DNA from: Cognaticolwellia aestuarii | GTDB lineage: Bacteria; Pseudomonadota; Gammaproteobacteria; Enterobacterales; Alteromonadaceae | DNA: 64,000 nucleotides | Reading direction: 5' to 3' | Assembly (NCBI RefSeq): GCF_002000025.1 | Contig: NZ_MUZV01000005.1 | Span: forward strand, 300,610-364,609 | Made by a program: the position numbers and the translations under genes | Shown: in pieces, positions 18,397-27,178 of the stretch | Position numbering within the stretch: the first letter of the stretch is position 1 | How the letters are laid out: every line of letters starts with the position of its first letter | The notes under the pieces: model-generated | What the model saw: the letters and a program-made list of their open reading frames with translations, nothing else | Databases searched by the model: none | Told to the model about the DNA's origin: nothing

Positions 18397-20271
18397 ATGG
18401 CTGACTTTCATTTTATTCGCCCACTGTGGCTACTCGCGATTATCGTTCTAGTAATCATGATATATATGCTAAAGAAACTGCGTATTAAGTACTCAGGCTG
18501 GCAACAACTTTTACCCGCACATTTAGCGAAAGTATTAGTTCAGGGAAACAGTAAGGCTAAATCGAGTTCACTAACCCTGCCGTTTTTAATTGGTTTACTG
18601 TCAATTATAGCAATGGCGGGGCCTACTTGGCAGAAACTACCACAACCGGTCTACCAAGTCGCACAAGGCTCTGTGCTCATCATGGATATGTCATATTCAA
18701 TGTATGCGACCGACGTTGCGCCCAACCGTTTAACACGTGCTCGTTACAAGGCAATAGACTTACTCGACAGTATAAACGAAGGCGAAGTTGGCCTTATTGC
18801 ATACGCTGGCGATGCTTTTAGTATTAGTCCTCTGACCGATGACACCAATAACATTAAGTTGCTGTTACCGTCATTAAGCCCAGAACTTATGCCAGCATTA
18901 GGCAGTAACCCAATATCTGCGTTAGCCTTAGCCAATGAAATGCTAATCAATGCTGGCCATAATAGTGGTGATATCTACTGGTTTACTGACGGTGTTGATA
19001 ATATTGATATTCAAGACATCACCCAATGGTCACGTGAGCATCCTTATCGCCTGAATATCCTCGGTGTTGGTACCCAAGCAGGTGCCCCCATTAAGCTCAG
19101 TAATGGCGAATTAATGAAAGACGACAACGGTGCAATTATTATTCCCAAGTTAACTGAAAAGTTACTCCAAGGGCTTGCTGCACGTGGCAATGGTAACTAC
19201 ACCACGCTAAGCCATAATAATAACGATATTGAAAAACTGACCACTAAACCATTACTTAAAGACACAGAGCAAACTAAAGAAAGTGATAATACTGGTGATC
19301 AATGGCAAGAATTTGGACCTTACTTGTTATTACTCGTTTTACCTATGTTACTCAGTTACTTTAGACGCGGTGCGCTTATGGTGACTTTACCCTTTGCTTT
19401 ACTGCTCATGCCTCATCAACAAGCCCAAGCGGATATTTGGCAAGACTTATGGAAAACCAAAGATCAACAAGGACAAGAACACTTTGATCAGCAGCAATAC
19501 CAAGATGCAGCCGAAAAATTTAGCAATCCGCTTTGGCAAGGTAGCGCGCATTATAAGGCAGGCGACTACGAGCAAGCTTTAGCTGCATTTCAACAAGCAG
19601 ATAACGCAGATGCATTATTTAACCAAGGCAACACACTCGCTAAGTTACAAAAACTTGATGAGGCAATAGCCGCTTACGAACAAGCTTTACAACTTGATCC
19701 AAACTTAACCGATGCACAAGAAAACAAAGCAGTGCTTGAAAAGTTAAAGCAGCAACAAGAAAACCAACAGCAACAATCTGGCGACGACCAACAGCAAGAT
19801 CAAAATAAAGAACAACAAGACCAGCAGCAAAATGGTGATGATCAAAGTGGTGAAAACCAGGCAGGGCAAGACAATCAGGATAGTGAAAGTCAACCGAGCG
19901 ATCAGCAGCAATCCCAAAGCCCAGAACAACAAGATCAAAATCAGCAAAGTGATACTTCAGAGCAAAGCAATGAAGAGCAACAGCAAGCTGAAAATGATCA
20001 ACAACAAGCGCAAAATGATCAGCAAGACCAAGCTAAGCAGCAAACTGAACAGGCTCAGCAAGCAAATGAACAAGAGCAACCACCTGAAGAACAAAGTGCA
20101 CAAGCTCAGGCAATGGCAGAACAATTAGCCAAAGAAACCGAACAAAAACATCAGCAGTTACTTAACAAGGTCACTGACGATCCTTACATGTTATTAAGAA
20201 ATAAAATGCAATTAGAGTATCAAAAACGTCATCAAGATCGCCGAAATATAGGAGTTAAGAAAAAGTGGTAA
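18397..20271 (+). CDS. BatB/BatC-type fusion: VWA domain, TPR repeats, glutamine-rich tail
   Basis: A 624-residue protein. Membrane helices lie at about residues 8-25 and 60-76. The VWA domain has DMSYSM at 97-102, and a further membrane pair lies near 310-345. Tetratricopeptide-like repeats follow (FNQGNTLAKLQKLDEAIAAYEQALQLDP). Then comes a long Gln/Asp/Glu-rich low-complexity stretch from about 450 to 570, and a short basic C-terminus. BatB (VWA) and BatC (TPR) are separate genes in Bacteroides but often fused in proteobacteria. The frame is open from 18340, but ATG 18397 directly follows the batA stop and has CAGGAG 12 bases upstream, so it is preferred. It overlaps batD by seven bases. 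Confidence 0.9.
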   Translation: MADFHFIRPLWLLAIIVLVIMIYMLKKLRIKYSGWQQLLPAHLAKVLVQGNSKAKSSSLTLPFLIGLLSIIAMAGPTWQKLPQPVYQVAQGSVLIMDMSYSMYATDVAPNRLTRARYKAIDLLDSINEGEVGLIAYAGDAFSISPLTDDTNNIKLLLPSLSPELMPALGSNPISALALANEMLINAGHNSGDIYWFTDGVDNIDIQDITQWSREHPYRLNILGVGTQAGAPIKLSNGELMKDDNGAIIIPKLTEKLLQGLAARGNGNYTTLSHNNNDIEKLTTKPLLKDTEQTKESDNTGDQWQEFGPYLLLLVLPMLLSYFRRGALMVTLPFALLLMPHQQAQADIWQDLWKTKDQQGQEHFDQQQYQDAAEKFSNPLWQGSAHYKAGDYEQALAAFQQADNADALFNQGNTLAKLQKLDEAIAAYEQALQLDPNLTDAQENKAVLEKLKQQQENQQQQSGDDQQQDQNKEQQDQQQNGDDQSGENQAGQDNQDSESQPSDQQQSQSPEQQDQNQQSDTSEQSNEEQQQAENDQQQAQNDQQDQAKQQTEQAQQANEQEQPPEEQSAQAQAMAEQLAKETEQKHQQLLNKVTDDPYMLLRNKMQLEYQKRHQDRRNIGVKKKW

Positions 20272-21938
20272 GAGTTATAATTTCTCTGTTAGCTATTTTA
20301 TTATCACTTAATAGCTACGCGTTAACCAAAATCAGTGCTAGCGTTGATAAAAACCCAGTCGTTGTCAACGAGTCGCTCATATTAACAGTGACCGCAGATG
20401 ACGATGTTGACAGTAACGCATTAGATACTTCTGCCCTACTCGGTGACTTTATTGTGGGCAGAACATCGGTTAGCTCACAAACTAGCATGGTAAATTTCAA
20501 TACCACGCGCACCACAACCTGGACAACCGTATTAATACCGCGAAAACCTGGTGAGTTACTTATACCGGCATTTACCATTGACGGCATAAAAACCCAAGCT
20601 ATTGCGATTAAAGCAGTCGAAGCCAGTCAATTACCGGCTTCCAGCCAACAAGATTTATTTATTACCACACAAGCATCAGCGACCGACATTTACGTTCAGC
20701 AACAAATAACCCTGAAAGTAAAATTGCACTTTGCCGCTGAGTTAAAAAGAGGTAGCTTAACCGAGCCAACCTTAGCTGGCGCTAACATTTTACAAATCGG
20801 TCAAGATAAAGAATCAGAGAACATTATTAATGGCAAACGTTACCGCATCATCGAGCGAGTTTATGCCATTAGCCCGCAACAAAGTGGCGAAGTAACCTTA
20901 AAGTCACCGGTGTTTTCCGGAGAGATCATTGTACCTTCCTCAAGACGTTCAAACTTTTTAAGTTTCGCTGATACTAAGCCTGTCAGTGTTATTGGTGATG
21001 ATATCCCATTAACAATTAAAGCAATTCCTGCACAAGTCAGTGGACCATGGTTACCGAGCGAACTACTAGCCATGCATCAAGAATGGCAACCCGACCCCAC
21101 TCAATTTAAAGTTGGCGAGCCAATCACGCGTACTATTACATTAACCGCAGCAGGTCTATCAGAAGAGCAATTACCTGAAATCACCATGACTATGCCGCAA
21201 GGGTTAAAAGTATATCCAGATCAAGCCGAGCTACACACAGCGCTTAATAATGAGCGTTTAGTCAGCCAAAAAGTGGTTAACTTTGCTATCGTCGCTAGCA
21301 AAGCTGGCGATTATCAGTTACCAGAAATAACCATTAACTGGTGGAATACAATTACCAATAAAGCTGAAGTGGCTAAAATCCCGGGACAAAAAATCACCAT
21401 ATTACCTAATGCTGATTTAGCGCCGAGCATCACAGCAAAACCATCAACCAATAACGCAACACAATTGACAGCAGCGCCAGTACCACAAACGGTAATAGTT
21501 CAGCAAAACAGTTTTTGGCAGTGGCTATTTCTGGCTTTGTGGTTACTGACCTCGCTCGCTTGGTTTATCTCAGCTAAACGACCTTTTAAAGCGAAACAGA
21601 AGTTTGATAATAAGAATACAGACGTTAATAGCGCCTATCTTGCATTATTAGCGGCATGTAAACAAAATAATGGTGAAGCAGCATTAGCTAACTTACTGCC
21701 TTGGGCACAATCACAATCATCAGACAACAAAGACAAAGCCTCGTTAACGACCTTAGACTCTCTACACAGTTATTTTAACGACAAAGCGCTTTCTGAGGCG
21801 ATCATTGCCTTACAACAAAGTTACTATGGTAAACAACCAAGCCCATGGGTAGGCCAAAGCTTACTTAACGCAGTACAGGCACTGCATAAAAAGCATCACC
21901 ATCAATCATCAGGCACTAAGGTGGCCATTAACCCATAA
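20265..21938 (+). CDS. BatD-like protein
   Basis: A 557-residue protein. A signal peptide (MVRVIISLLAILLSLNSYA) is followed by repeated beta-sandwich units with the BatD pattern (KISASVDKNPVVVNESLILTVTADDD; QPDPTQFKVGEPITRTITLTAAGL). A membrane helix near residues 410-428 (FWQWLFLALWLLTSLAWFI) precedes a cytoplasmic C-terminal domain. BatD family proteins are thought to scaffold the VWA proteins in the periplasm. GTG start at 20265 with TAGGAG about ten bases upstream; it overlaps the preceding gene. It is the last gene of the six-gene operon and is followed by a long hairpin. Confidence 0.88.
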   Translation: MVRVIISLLAILLSLNSYALTKISASVDKNPVVVNESLILTVTADDDVDSNALDTSALLGDFIVGRTSVSSQTSMVNFNTTRTTTWTTVLIPRKPGELLIPAFTIDGIKTQAIAIKAVEASQLPASSQQDLFITTQASATDIYVQQQITLKVKLHFAAELKRGSLTEPTLAGANILQIGQDKESENIINGKRYRIIERVYAISPQQSGEVTLKSPVFSGEIIVPSSRRSNFLSFADTKPVSVIGDDIPLTIKAIPAQVSGPWLPSELLAMHQEWQPDPTQFKVGEPITRTITLTAAGLSEEQLPEITMTMPQGLKVYPDQAELHTALNNERLVSQKVVNFAIVASKAGDYQLPEITINWWNTITNKAEVAKIPGQKITILPNADLAPSITAKPSTNNATQLTAAPVPQTVIVQQNSFWQWLFLALWLLTSLAWFISAKRPFKAKQKFDNKNTDVNSAYLALLAACKQNNGEAALANLLPWAQSQSSDNKDKASLTTLDSLHSYFNDKALSEAIIALQQSYYGKQPSPWVGQSLLNAVQALHKKHHHQSSGTKVAINP

Positions 21939-21980
21939 GTAATTAAATCGTCACTCAATGAGAAAATAAAATCAAACCAA

Positions 21981-22024
21981 GCAGACAAAATGATGTTCCG
22001 TTTCAGCGAACATCATTGGTCTGC
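21981..22024 (+). terminator. Long hairpin after the MoxR-Bat operon
   Basis: GCAGAC and ATGATGTTC arms pair with GAACATCAT and GTCTGC around a nine-base loop, with one small internal mismatch. It is probably a terminator, though only a poor T-run follows. It lies 43 bases after the batD stop. Confidence 0.5.
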
Positions 22025-22195
22025 AATCTCCTTAAAAAAGCCATTAAACAAAACCATTAAACAAAGCCATTAAATCTCCCCTGTCGACAATCCAAATCAA
22101 TAAAATATAAATCTGCATATAATTTCTGTTAACTATCAATTAGTAATTCACGCTATAGTTAACATATCTAAAAATTTGCATTAGTGTGAAATAGA

Positions 22196-22738
22196 ATGAC
22201 AAAGCCTCAGGTCTCTTACAACATGGCGACAAAACAAGTTAGATACGAAGCACTCGTTAAAGCATTACATGCCGATTTATATCGGTATGGATACTGGCTA
22301 TGCCATGACAAGCATATTGCTGAAGACTTAGTGCAAGAAACATTTTTACGTGCATGGCGCGCGCTTGACTCATTGAAAGATGAAAAGGCAGCAAAGTCAT
22401 GGTTAATTACCATTCTTCGCAGAGAAAATGCCCGCCGATTTGAGCGTAAGCGTTTTGAAATGAGCGAATATGAAGAGGCAACAATTACCGATGTAAAAGC
22501 AACGAGTAATGAACAAGAGATTGAAAACTATTGGTTACGCGAAAAAATAGCACAAATGCCTGAAGAGTACCGAGAGCCGCTAGTTTTACAGGTTATTGGA
22601 GGTTTCAGTGGTGAAGAAATCGCTAACATTTTGTCATTAAATAAAAATACCGTTATGACACGATTATTTCGTGCTCGCAATCAATTAAAAGAGGCCGTAG
22701 ACGACGAGCCAAAATTAAGAGGTCTACACAATGGATGA
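22196..22738 (+). CDS. ECF-subfamily RNA polymerase sigma factor
   Basis: A sigma-70 family protein of 180 residues from this start, or 171 from the next ATG at 22223; ribosome sites do not decide between them. Region 2 is DLYRYGYWLCHDKHIAEDLVQETFLRAWRAL with the DLVQETF core typical of ECF factors. Region 4 is MPEEYREPLVLQVIGGFSGEEIANILSLNKNTVMTRLFRAR with a clear helix-turn-helix. It overlaps by eight bases the gene for a membrane-anchored DUF3379 protein, which by position and topology is the probable anti-sigma partner. Target promoters are unknown. No heavy-metal or FecI-type context is present. Confidence 0.9.
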   Translation: MTKPQVSYNMATKQVRYEALVKALHADLYRYGYWLCHDKHIAEDLVQETFLRAWRALDSLKDEKAAKSWLITILRRENARRFERKRFEMSEYEEATITDVKATSNEQEIENYWLREKIAQMPEEYREPLVLQVIGGFSGEEIANILSLNKNTVMTRLFRARNQLKEAVDDEPKLRGLHNG

Positions 22739-23444
22739 TTTGCAATTTAGACGTAGCATATTAGCAGATCCAAAAAGTCGTGATGATGCAACAAATGAAG
22801 CAATCAAAAACGACGCAGCGAAACAAAAGTTTGCACACGATGTTTCTGCATTAGATGATAAAATTGCGCAAGCAATGAATATTCCCGTACCTGATGGTTT
22901 ATACGATAACTTAATCTTACGCCAAACAATGGCTAGCCATCAGCAGCAAAAAAGAAAAACACGTGTACGTTTAGCGATGGCCGCTTCTGTTGCATTTGTT
23001 ATGGGTTTAACCGTTAACTTTATGATGTTTTCTCATACCTATAAAAATTTAGGTGATTACGCCATTGCTCATGTTAACCATGAAGCCGCTCATTTTTCAA
23101 ATAGTGCTCAACCAAAGGTAAGTTTAGCTTCATTGAATGAAAAAATGGCAGCATTTAAAGGCAGCTTTGATAGCACATTTGGCACACTCATTTTCGCTGA
23201 TTATTGTCGTTTTGATGGCAGTAAAAGTTTGCATCTAGTTTTTCAAGGCAAATCTAGCCCAGTGAATGTTTTTATTTTACCAGATGACGAAGACATCACC
23301 TTCGTAAAAGACTTTGCTAATGATGAATTACAAGGTCATTCTCTCAATTTCAATCACTCTAATGTTATTGTGGTTGGAGATAAAAATGAACCCATTGAGC
23401 AATGGCAGGACCGCGTTAAGCAAAATATTACCTGGTCTATTTAG
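22731..23444 (+). CDS. DUF3379 membrane protein, probable anti-sigma partner
   Basis: A 237-residue protein. Residues 1-75 are cytoplasmic, polar and helical, with a segment (PVPDGLYDNLILRQ) typical of DUF3379. One membrane helix spans about 83-101 (RLAMAASVAFVMGLTVNFMMF). The rest would be periplasmic, with a compact domain (GTLIFADYCRFDGSKSLHLVFQGKSSPVNVFILPD). Topology and the eight-base overlap with the sigma gene fit an anti-sigma factor; the function is inferred from organisation only. A strong hairpin follows 31 bases after the stop. Confidence 0.85.
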   Translation: MDDLQFRRSILADPKSRDDATNEAIKNDAAKQKFAHDVSALDDKIAQAMNIPVPDGLYDNLILRQTMASHQQQKRKTRVRLAMAASVAFVMGLTVNFMMFSHTYKNLGDYAIAHVNHEAAHFSNSAQPKVSLASLNEKMAAFKGSFDSTFGTLIFADYCRFDGSKSLHLVFQGKSSPVNVFILPDDEDITFVKDFANDELQGHSLNFNHSNVIVVGDKNEPIEQWQDRVKQNITWSI

Positions 23445-23475
23445 AGCAATTAATACCAAAGCAATGGCATTAGTT

Positions 23476-23506
23476 ATTCTCCCTGTAACCTTCATACAGG
23501 GAGAAT
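23476..23506 (+). terminator. Perfect 12-bp hairpin after the sigma/DUF3379 operon
   Basis: ATTCTCCCTGTA (23476-23487) pairs exactly with TACAGGGAGAAT (23495-23506) over a seven-base loop. No T-run follows, so it may be a weak terminator or a member of the CTCCCTGTA repeat set seen just downstream. Confidence 0.55.
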
Positions 23507-23537
23507 TCTTAAAAACAGGCTACCACCCCGAATTGCT

Positions 23538-23675
23538 GTAATAAACTCCTGCCTTTCTCCCTGTAAAAACAAAAATTCACAAGAAGAAAACTAAGCGAAC
23601 TACAGGAGAAATAATTCAACCCTTGTTGTAGTAATAAACTCCTGCTTTTATCCTGCCTTCCTCTCTGTAAATATC
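23538..23675. repeat. Short imperfect tandem duplication with CTCCCTGTA-like words
   Basis: GTAATAAACTCCTGC occurs at 23538-23552 and again at 23631-23645, 93 bases apart. Each is followed by a C/T-rich word ending CTGTAAA. Inverted CTACAGGAGAA lies between them. The stretch is noncoding and looks like a decayed local repeat related to the hairpin just upstream. Confidence 0.4.
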
Positions 23676-23710
23676 AAAAAAGCCATGGAAAAAGAAAATC
23701 AAAAGTACTA

Positions 23711-23745
23711 AAAAAGCCGTTAATGAACCCATTAACGGCTTTTTA
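23711..23745. terminator. Bidirectional intrinsic terminator between the sigma operon and putP
   Basis: The perfect 15-bp stem AAAAAGCCGTTAATG / CATTAACGGCTTTTT with loop AACC has A-runs and T-runs on both sides. It can end the plus-strand transcript and putP from the minus strand, whose stop is 84 bases away. Confidence 0.9.
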
Positions 23746-23828
23746 TTTTACAAAATGCAGTGCAGTTTATGAAGAAACCAACCAATGTTATATTTTCAAT
23801 TGGCCTCTTATTAACTCATATTCATTGG

Positions 23829-25313
23829 TTAATGCTTTCCAGCTACTTGATCAAAAATAACCTCTAGTTCAGGTTGTTCTTTGGCTGTTAAGCGACTAAC
23901 CAAAACAATAGCAATAGTGGCCATAACAAAGCCAGGTACTATTTCATACATCACCGAACTTAAAGACTGACCATTAATGGTTATTGGTGCATATATCCAT
24001 ATTAATACGGTTACCGCCCCTGTTAACATACCTGCTAATGCGCCATTACTGTTCATTTTCTTCCAGTATAAACTTAGGATAACCAACGGGCCAAATGCTG
24101 CACCAAAACCTGCCCAAGCATTACTGACAAGAGTTAGAATTGAACTGTTTCTATCATAGGCAAGAAAAACAGCGACAAGCGCAACTAAAGCAACAGATAA
24201 GCGGCCAACAAAAACTAATTGCTTTTCAGTGGCGTCTTTATTCAAAAACGCTTGGTAAAAATCGCCTGTTAATGAGCTTGAGGTTACTAACAGCTGCGAA
24301 GAAATAGTACTCATGATCGCTGCAAGTATGGCTGCTAATAAGAAACCAGCAATTAATGGGTGAAATAGTAATTGTGATAACACAATAAATATTGTTTCTG
24401 CATCACCCAATTCCATCCCTGTATTAGCAACATAAGCAGCACCAGCAAACCCCGTTGCCATAGCACCAATTAGCGCAACGATCATCCAGCTCATACCAAT
24501 TCTACGCGCTTTGGGTAAATCATCTACTGAACGAATAGCCATAAATCTCACAATAATATGTGGCTGGCCAAAATAACCTAATCCCCAGGCCATTGCTGAA
24601 ATTATCGCAACAATACCAACGTTATTAAATACATCTAACATTTGCGGGTTAAGCTGTTCAATCGTATCGAACATCGCACCAGTACCGCCAATTTCACTAA
24701 TCGCAACAACAGGCACTAAAACTAAAGCAATGAACATAATACAGCCCTGAACAAAGTCAGTAAGGCTTACGGCTAAAAAGCCACCAAACAGCGTATAAAG
24801 CACCACCACACCAGCGGTAATGTACAAACCAACTTCATAACTTAAGCCAAATGAACTTTCAAATAGCTTACCACCAGCCACTATGCCTGAAGACGTATAT
24901 AAGGTAAAAAATAAGATAATAACAATTGAAGAGGCAATACGAAGTTTGCGCGTGTGATCTGCAAAGCGGTTTTCAAAATAATCAGGCAGGGTTATCGAGT
25001 CATTAGCGACTTCTGTATAGGTTCTTAGTCTAGGGGCAACAATAAGGTAATTTAAATAGGCACCAAAAGCTAAGCCTAGAGAAATCCAAACGCTACTAAG
25101 CCCTGTGGTATACATTAGTCCTGGCACCCCCATAAGCATCCAACCACTCATGTCTGAAGCACCAGCAGAAAGCGCTGTCACCCCTGGGCCTAAACTACGC
25201 CCCCCTAGCATAAAGCCAGAAACATCACTGGTAGATTTTCTATAGGCATATATACCTATTCCTAACATAACAATAAAATATAGCGCCAATGAAATCATTG
25301 TTCCTACGGCCAT
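23829..25313 (-). CDS. putP: Sodium/proline symporter PutP
   Basis: A 494-residue SSS-family transporter with about 13 membrane helices. The N-terminal segment GFMLGGRSLGPGVTALSAGASDMSGWMLMGVPG holds the conserved sodium- and proline-site residues. GYFGQPHIIVRFMAI near residue 245 is also typical of PutP. It imports proline with sodium, for nutrition and osmoprotection; in a marine bacterium both are likely. ATG at 25313 with GGAGG about seven bases upstream. It stands alone; putA is not in the window. Confidence 0.93.
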   Translation of the reverse strand: MAVGTMISLALYFIVMLGIGIYAYRKSTSDVSGFMLGGRSLGPGVTALSAGASDMSGWMLMGVPGLMYTTGLSSVWISLGLAFGAYLNYLIVAPRLRTYTEVANDSITLPDYFENRFADHTRKLRIASSIVIILFFTLYTSSGIVAGGKLFESSFGLSYEVGLYITAGVVVLYTLFGGFLAVSLTDFVQGCIMFIALVLVPVVAISEIGGTGAMFDTIEQLNPQMLDVFNNVGIVAIISAMAWGLGYFGQPHIIVRFMAIRSVDDLPKARRIGMSWMIVALIGAMATGFAGAAYVANTGMELGDAETIFIVLSQLLFHPLIAGFLLAAILAAIMSTISSQLLVTSSSLTGDFYQAFLNKDATEKQLVFVGRLSVALVALVAVFLAYDRNSSILTLVSNAWAGFGAAFGPLVILSLYWKKMNSNGALAGMLTGAVTVLIWIYAPITINGQSLSSVMYEIVPGFVMATIAIVLVSRLTAKEQPELEVIFDQVAGKH

Positions 25314-25852
25314 TTAACCTCCAAAAAAATTAGACTAATCAGACTCATTTATTGTGCAACCTAACATGTTAATGACGAGCATAGAACAAGTAAAATTTGT
25401 TAAACATCGTTATTTCATACTAAATTTAATTTTCGTCACCACCCGTTAACCACTGGGTGCATAAAAGAAGAGCTGAGAACTTTATCGCTAGTGTTGCTGC
25501 GTTTGATATAAAACAGTATTTTTTGCTATTTTATTAACCAAAAATCGTAGAAAAATTAAAACTAAAATTGAAGCTTTACACCCTCTACTATAAAATTCTA
25601 CTCTCGTTAGTTGCGAATAATAAACTATTTGTCTGCAATTAATTTGTTCAAAAAAAAAAGCACATTGCTAATCAATTAAACATGAACAGGAATATTATGT
25701 TGAGTAAATGGCTAATAACCATGCTTTTTCATAAGTATTCCTATTTATTTGTGTTATAAATAAGATTGTAACTAGCAAATAAATTTTGCTAGATGATAAT
25801 AACAATAATAATAAATTTATGTATTATAAAATCAGATTAATCGGGAATTTGT
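25314..25852. other. Gene-free stretch between divergent putP and the EAL-HDOD gene
   Basis: 539 AT-rich bases with no supported gene. It must hold the promoters of both divergent genes. A short AAT microsatellite (25797-25816) lies about 40 bases upstream of the plus-strand start. I see no clear operator or RNA gene. Confidence 0.5.
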
Positions 25853-27073
25853 ATGTACTTCTACGCTGCTAGGCAACCTATATTGGATAAAGAAAAAAAA
25901 CTCTTTGCCTATGAACTCTTGTTTCGTGACAGTATTGATAATATTTTTCCTGATATAGACGCTGACGAAGCAACCACCAAAATGATCGAGGCCAGTAACT
26001 TTAATCTAGGTATCAGTGAATTTACCGGTAATAAACCCGCTTTCATCAATTTCACTTTAGAAACACTTGCCCAGGGTTACCCCGAAACCCTCACAACCGA
26101 AGAAGTCGTGGTTGAAATTTTAGAAACCGTCAAACCTGGCAAAAAATTATTAGCTATTTGCAAAGACTTACATGAGAAAGGCTATACCATAGCGTTAGAT
26201 GATTATATTCATCAGCCTGTTTGGCAACACTTTTACCCCTTTATTAGTATTATTAAAATTGACTGGCAAGACACCTCCATAGCAACGATCAAAGATGTAA
26301 AAGTTGCTATTCAAGACTTTCCCCATATCAAATTATTAGCAGAAAAAGTCGAAACATATGAAGAATACAACCAAGCATTAGAGCTAGATTTCGAGCTTTT
26401 CCAAGGTTTCTTTTTCGCCAAACCAGAAATGGTAAAGACCAAAAGCTTATCGCCATCACAAATGGCAATGGCAGAGTTACTTTATGAGACTTCAAAAAAG
26501 GACTTAGACCTAGCAAGTATTACTTCAGTTTTCGAGCGTGACGTCACCTTATCTTATAAGCTATTACGCTACGCCAATTCAGCTATTTTTAAAAGACGCA
26601 ATGAAATATCGACAATCAAACAAGCATTAGTAACCTTGGGCTCAGAAGAATTAAAGCGCTTCTTAGGCTTAATGTTTGCATCAAATATTAACCCTGATAA
26701 ACCTTCAGAACTTATTAACGCGGCAATGGTACGAGCAAAGTTTTGTGAATTAATGGCGAGCGAAGTTAAGCCACCAATAGATAACTCTATTGCCTTTTTA
26801 ACGGGTTTATTATCGTTAATTGACGCCATTGTCGACGAAGAATTAACCAGTATTCTCTCTAAACTGCCTTTAGCGCAAGAAATAAAAGACACCCTACTGA
26901 CACGTAAAGGCGCCATGGCAGCACTTATTATGCTTTTAGAGTTTATAGAGCGCGCAGAATGGTCAAAAACCAGCGCAGTGATAGAAACACTTGGCTTAGA
27001 GAAATCTGACGTTATTAAAAGCTACAATGAAGCAATTGCCTGGGCAGACGAGCAATCAAGCACTAAAAACTAA
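25853..27073 (+). CDS. EAL-HDOD (YuxH-family) signalling protein
   Basis: A 406-residue cytoplasmic protein. It opens with an EAL-like domain (residues 3-200: YAARQPILDKEKKLFAYELLFR, FINFTLE, VEILETV, LDDY, AEKVET). It continues with an HDOD domain (about 205-400: MAELLYETSKKDLDLASITSVFERDVTLSYKLLRYANSAIF). In the EAL domain the canonical EALLR reads YELLFR and DDFG is reduced to DDY, so phosphodiesterase activity is doubtful though several acidic ligands remain. The family includes Vibrio CdgJ-type motility regulators. ATG with a weak GGGAAT upstream. It is monocistronic and ends at a strong bidirectional terminator. Confidence 0.9.
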   Translation: MYFYAARQPILDKEKKLFAYELLFRDSIDNIFPDIDADEATTKMIEASNFNLGISEFTGNKPAFINFTLETLAQGYPETLTTEEVVVEILETVKPGKKLLAICKDLHEKGYTIALDDYIHQPVWQHFYPFISIIKIDWQDTSIATIKDVKVAIQDFPHIKLLAEKVETYEEYNQALELDFELFQGFFFAKPEMVKTKSLSPSQMAMAELLYETSKKDLDLASITSVFERDVTLSYKLLRYANSAIFKRRNEISTIKQALVTLGSEELKRFLGLMFASNINPDKPSELINAAMVRAKFCELMASEVKPPIDNSIAFLTGLLSLIDAIVDEELTSILSKLPLAQEIKDTLLTRKGAMAALIMLLEFIERAEWSKTSAVIETLGLEKSDVIKSYNEAIAWADEQSSTKN

Positions 27074-27110
27074 TCATACTTTCAAATAAAACTTAACTAA
27101 AAAATGTGTA

Positions 27111-27145
27111 AAAAAAGCCTAATATTAATTATATTAGGCTTTTTT
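27111..27145. terminator. Bidirectional intrinsic terminator between the EAL-HDOD gene and galE
   Basis: The perfect 15-bp stem AAAAAAGCCTAATAT / ATATTAGGCTTTTTT with loop TAATT serves the plus-strand gene and galE, whose stop is 33 bases further on. It also closes the long minus-strand gene run. Confidence 0.92.
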
Positions 27146-27178
27146 ACAGTTAATCCAGCTCAGGTACTAGCGTAAGAG

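Noticed and set aside
19832..20128. 98-residue open frame within the Bat VWA-TPR gene
   Set aside because: It is the alternate reading of the CAA/CAG-rich low-complexity segment and has no ribosome site or domain.
25682..25759. 25-residue hydrophobic frame in the gap before the EAL-HDOD gene
   Set aside because: No ribosome site, AT-rich context and chance length; not enough to call a gene.
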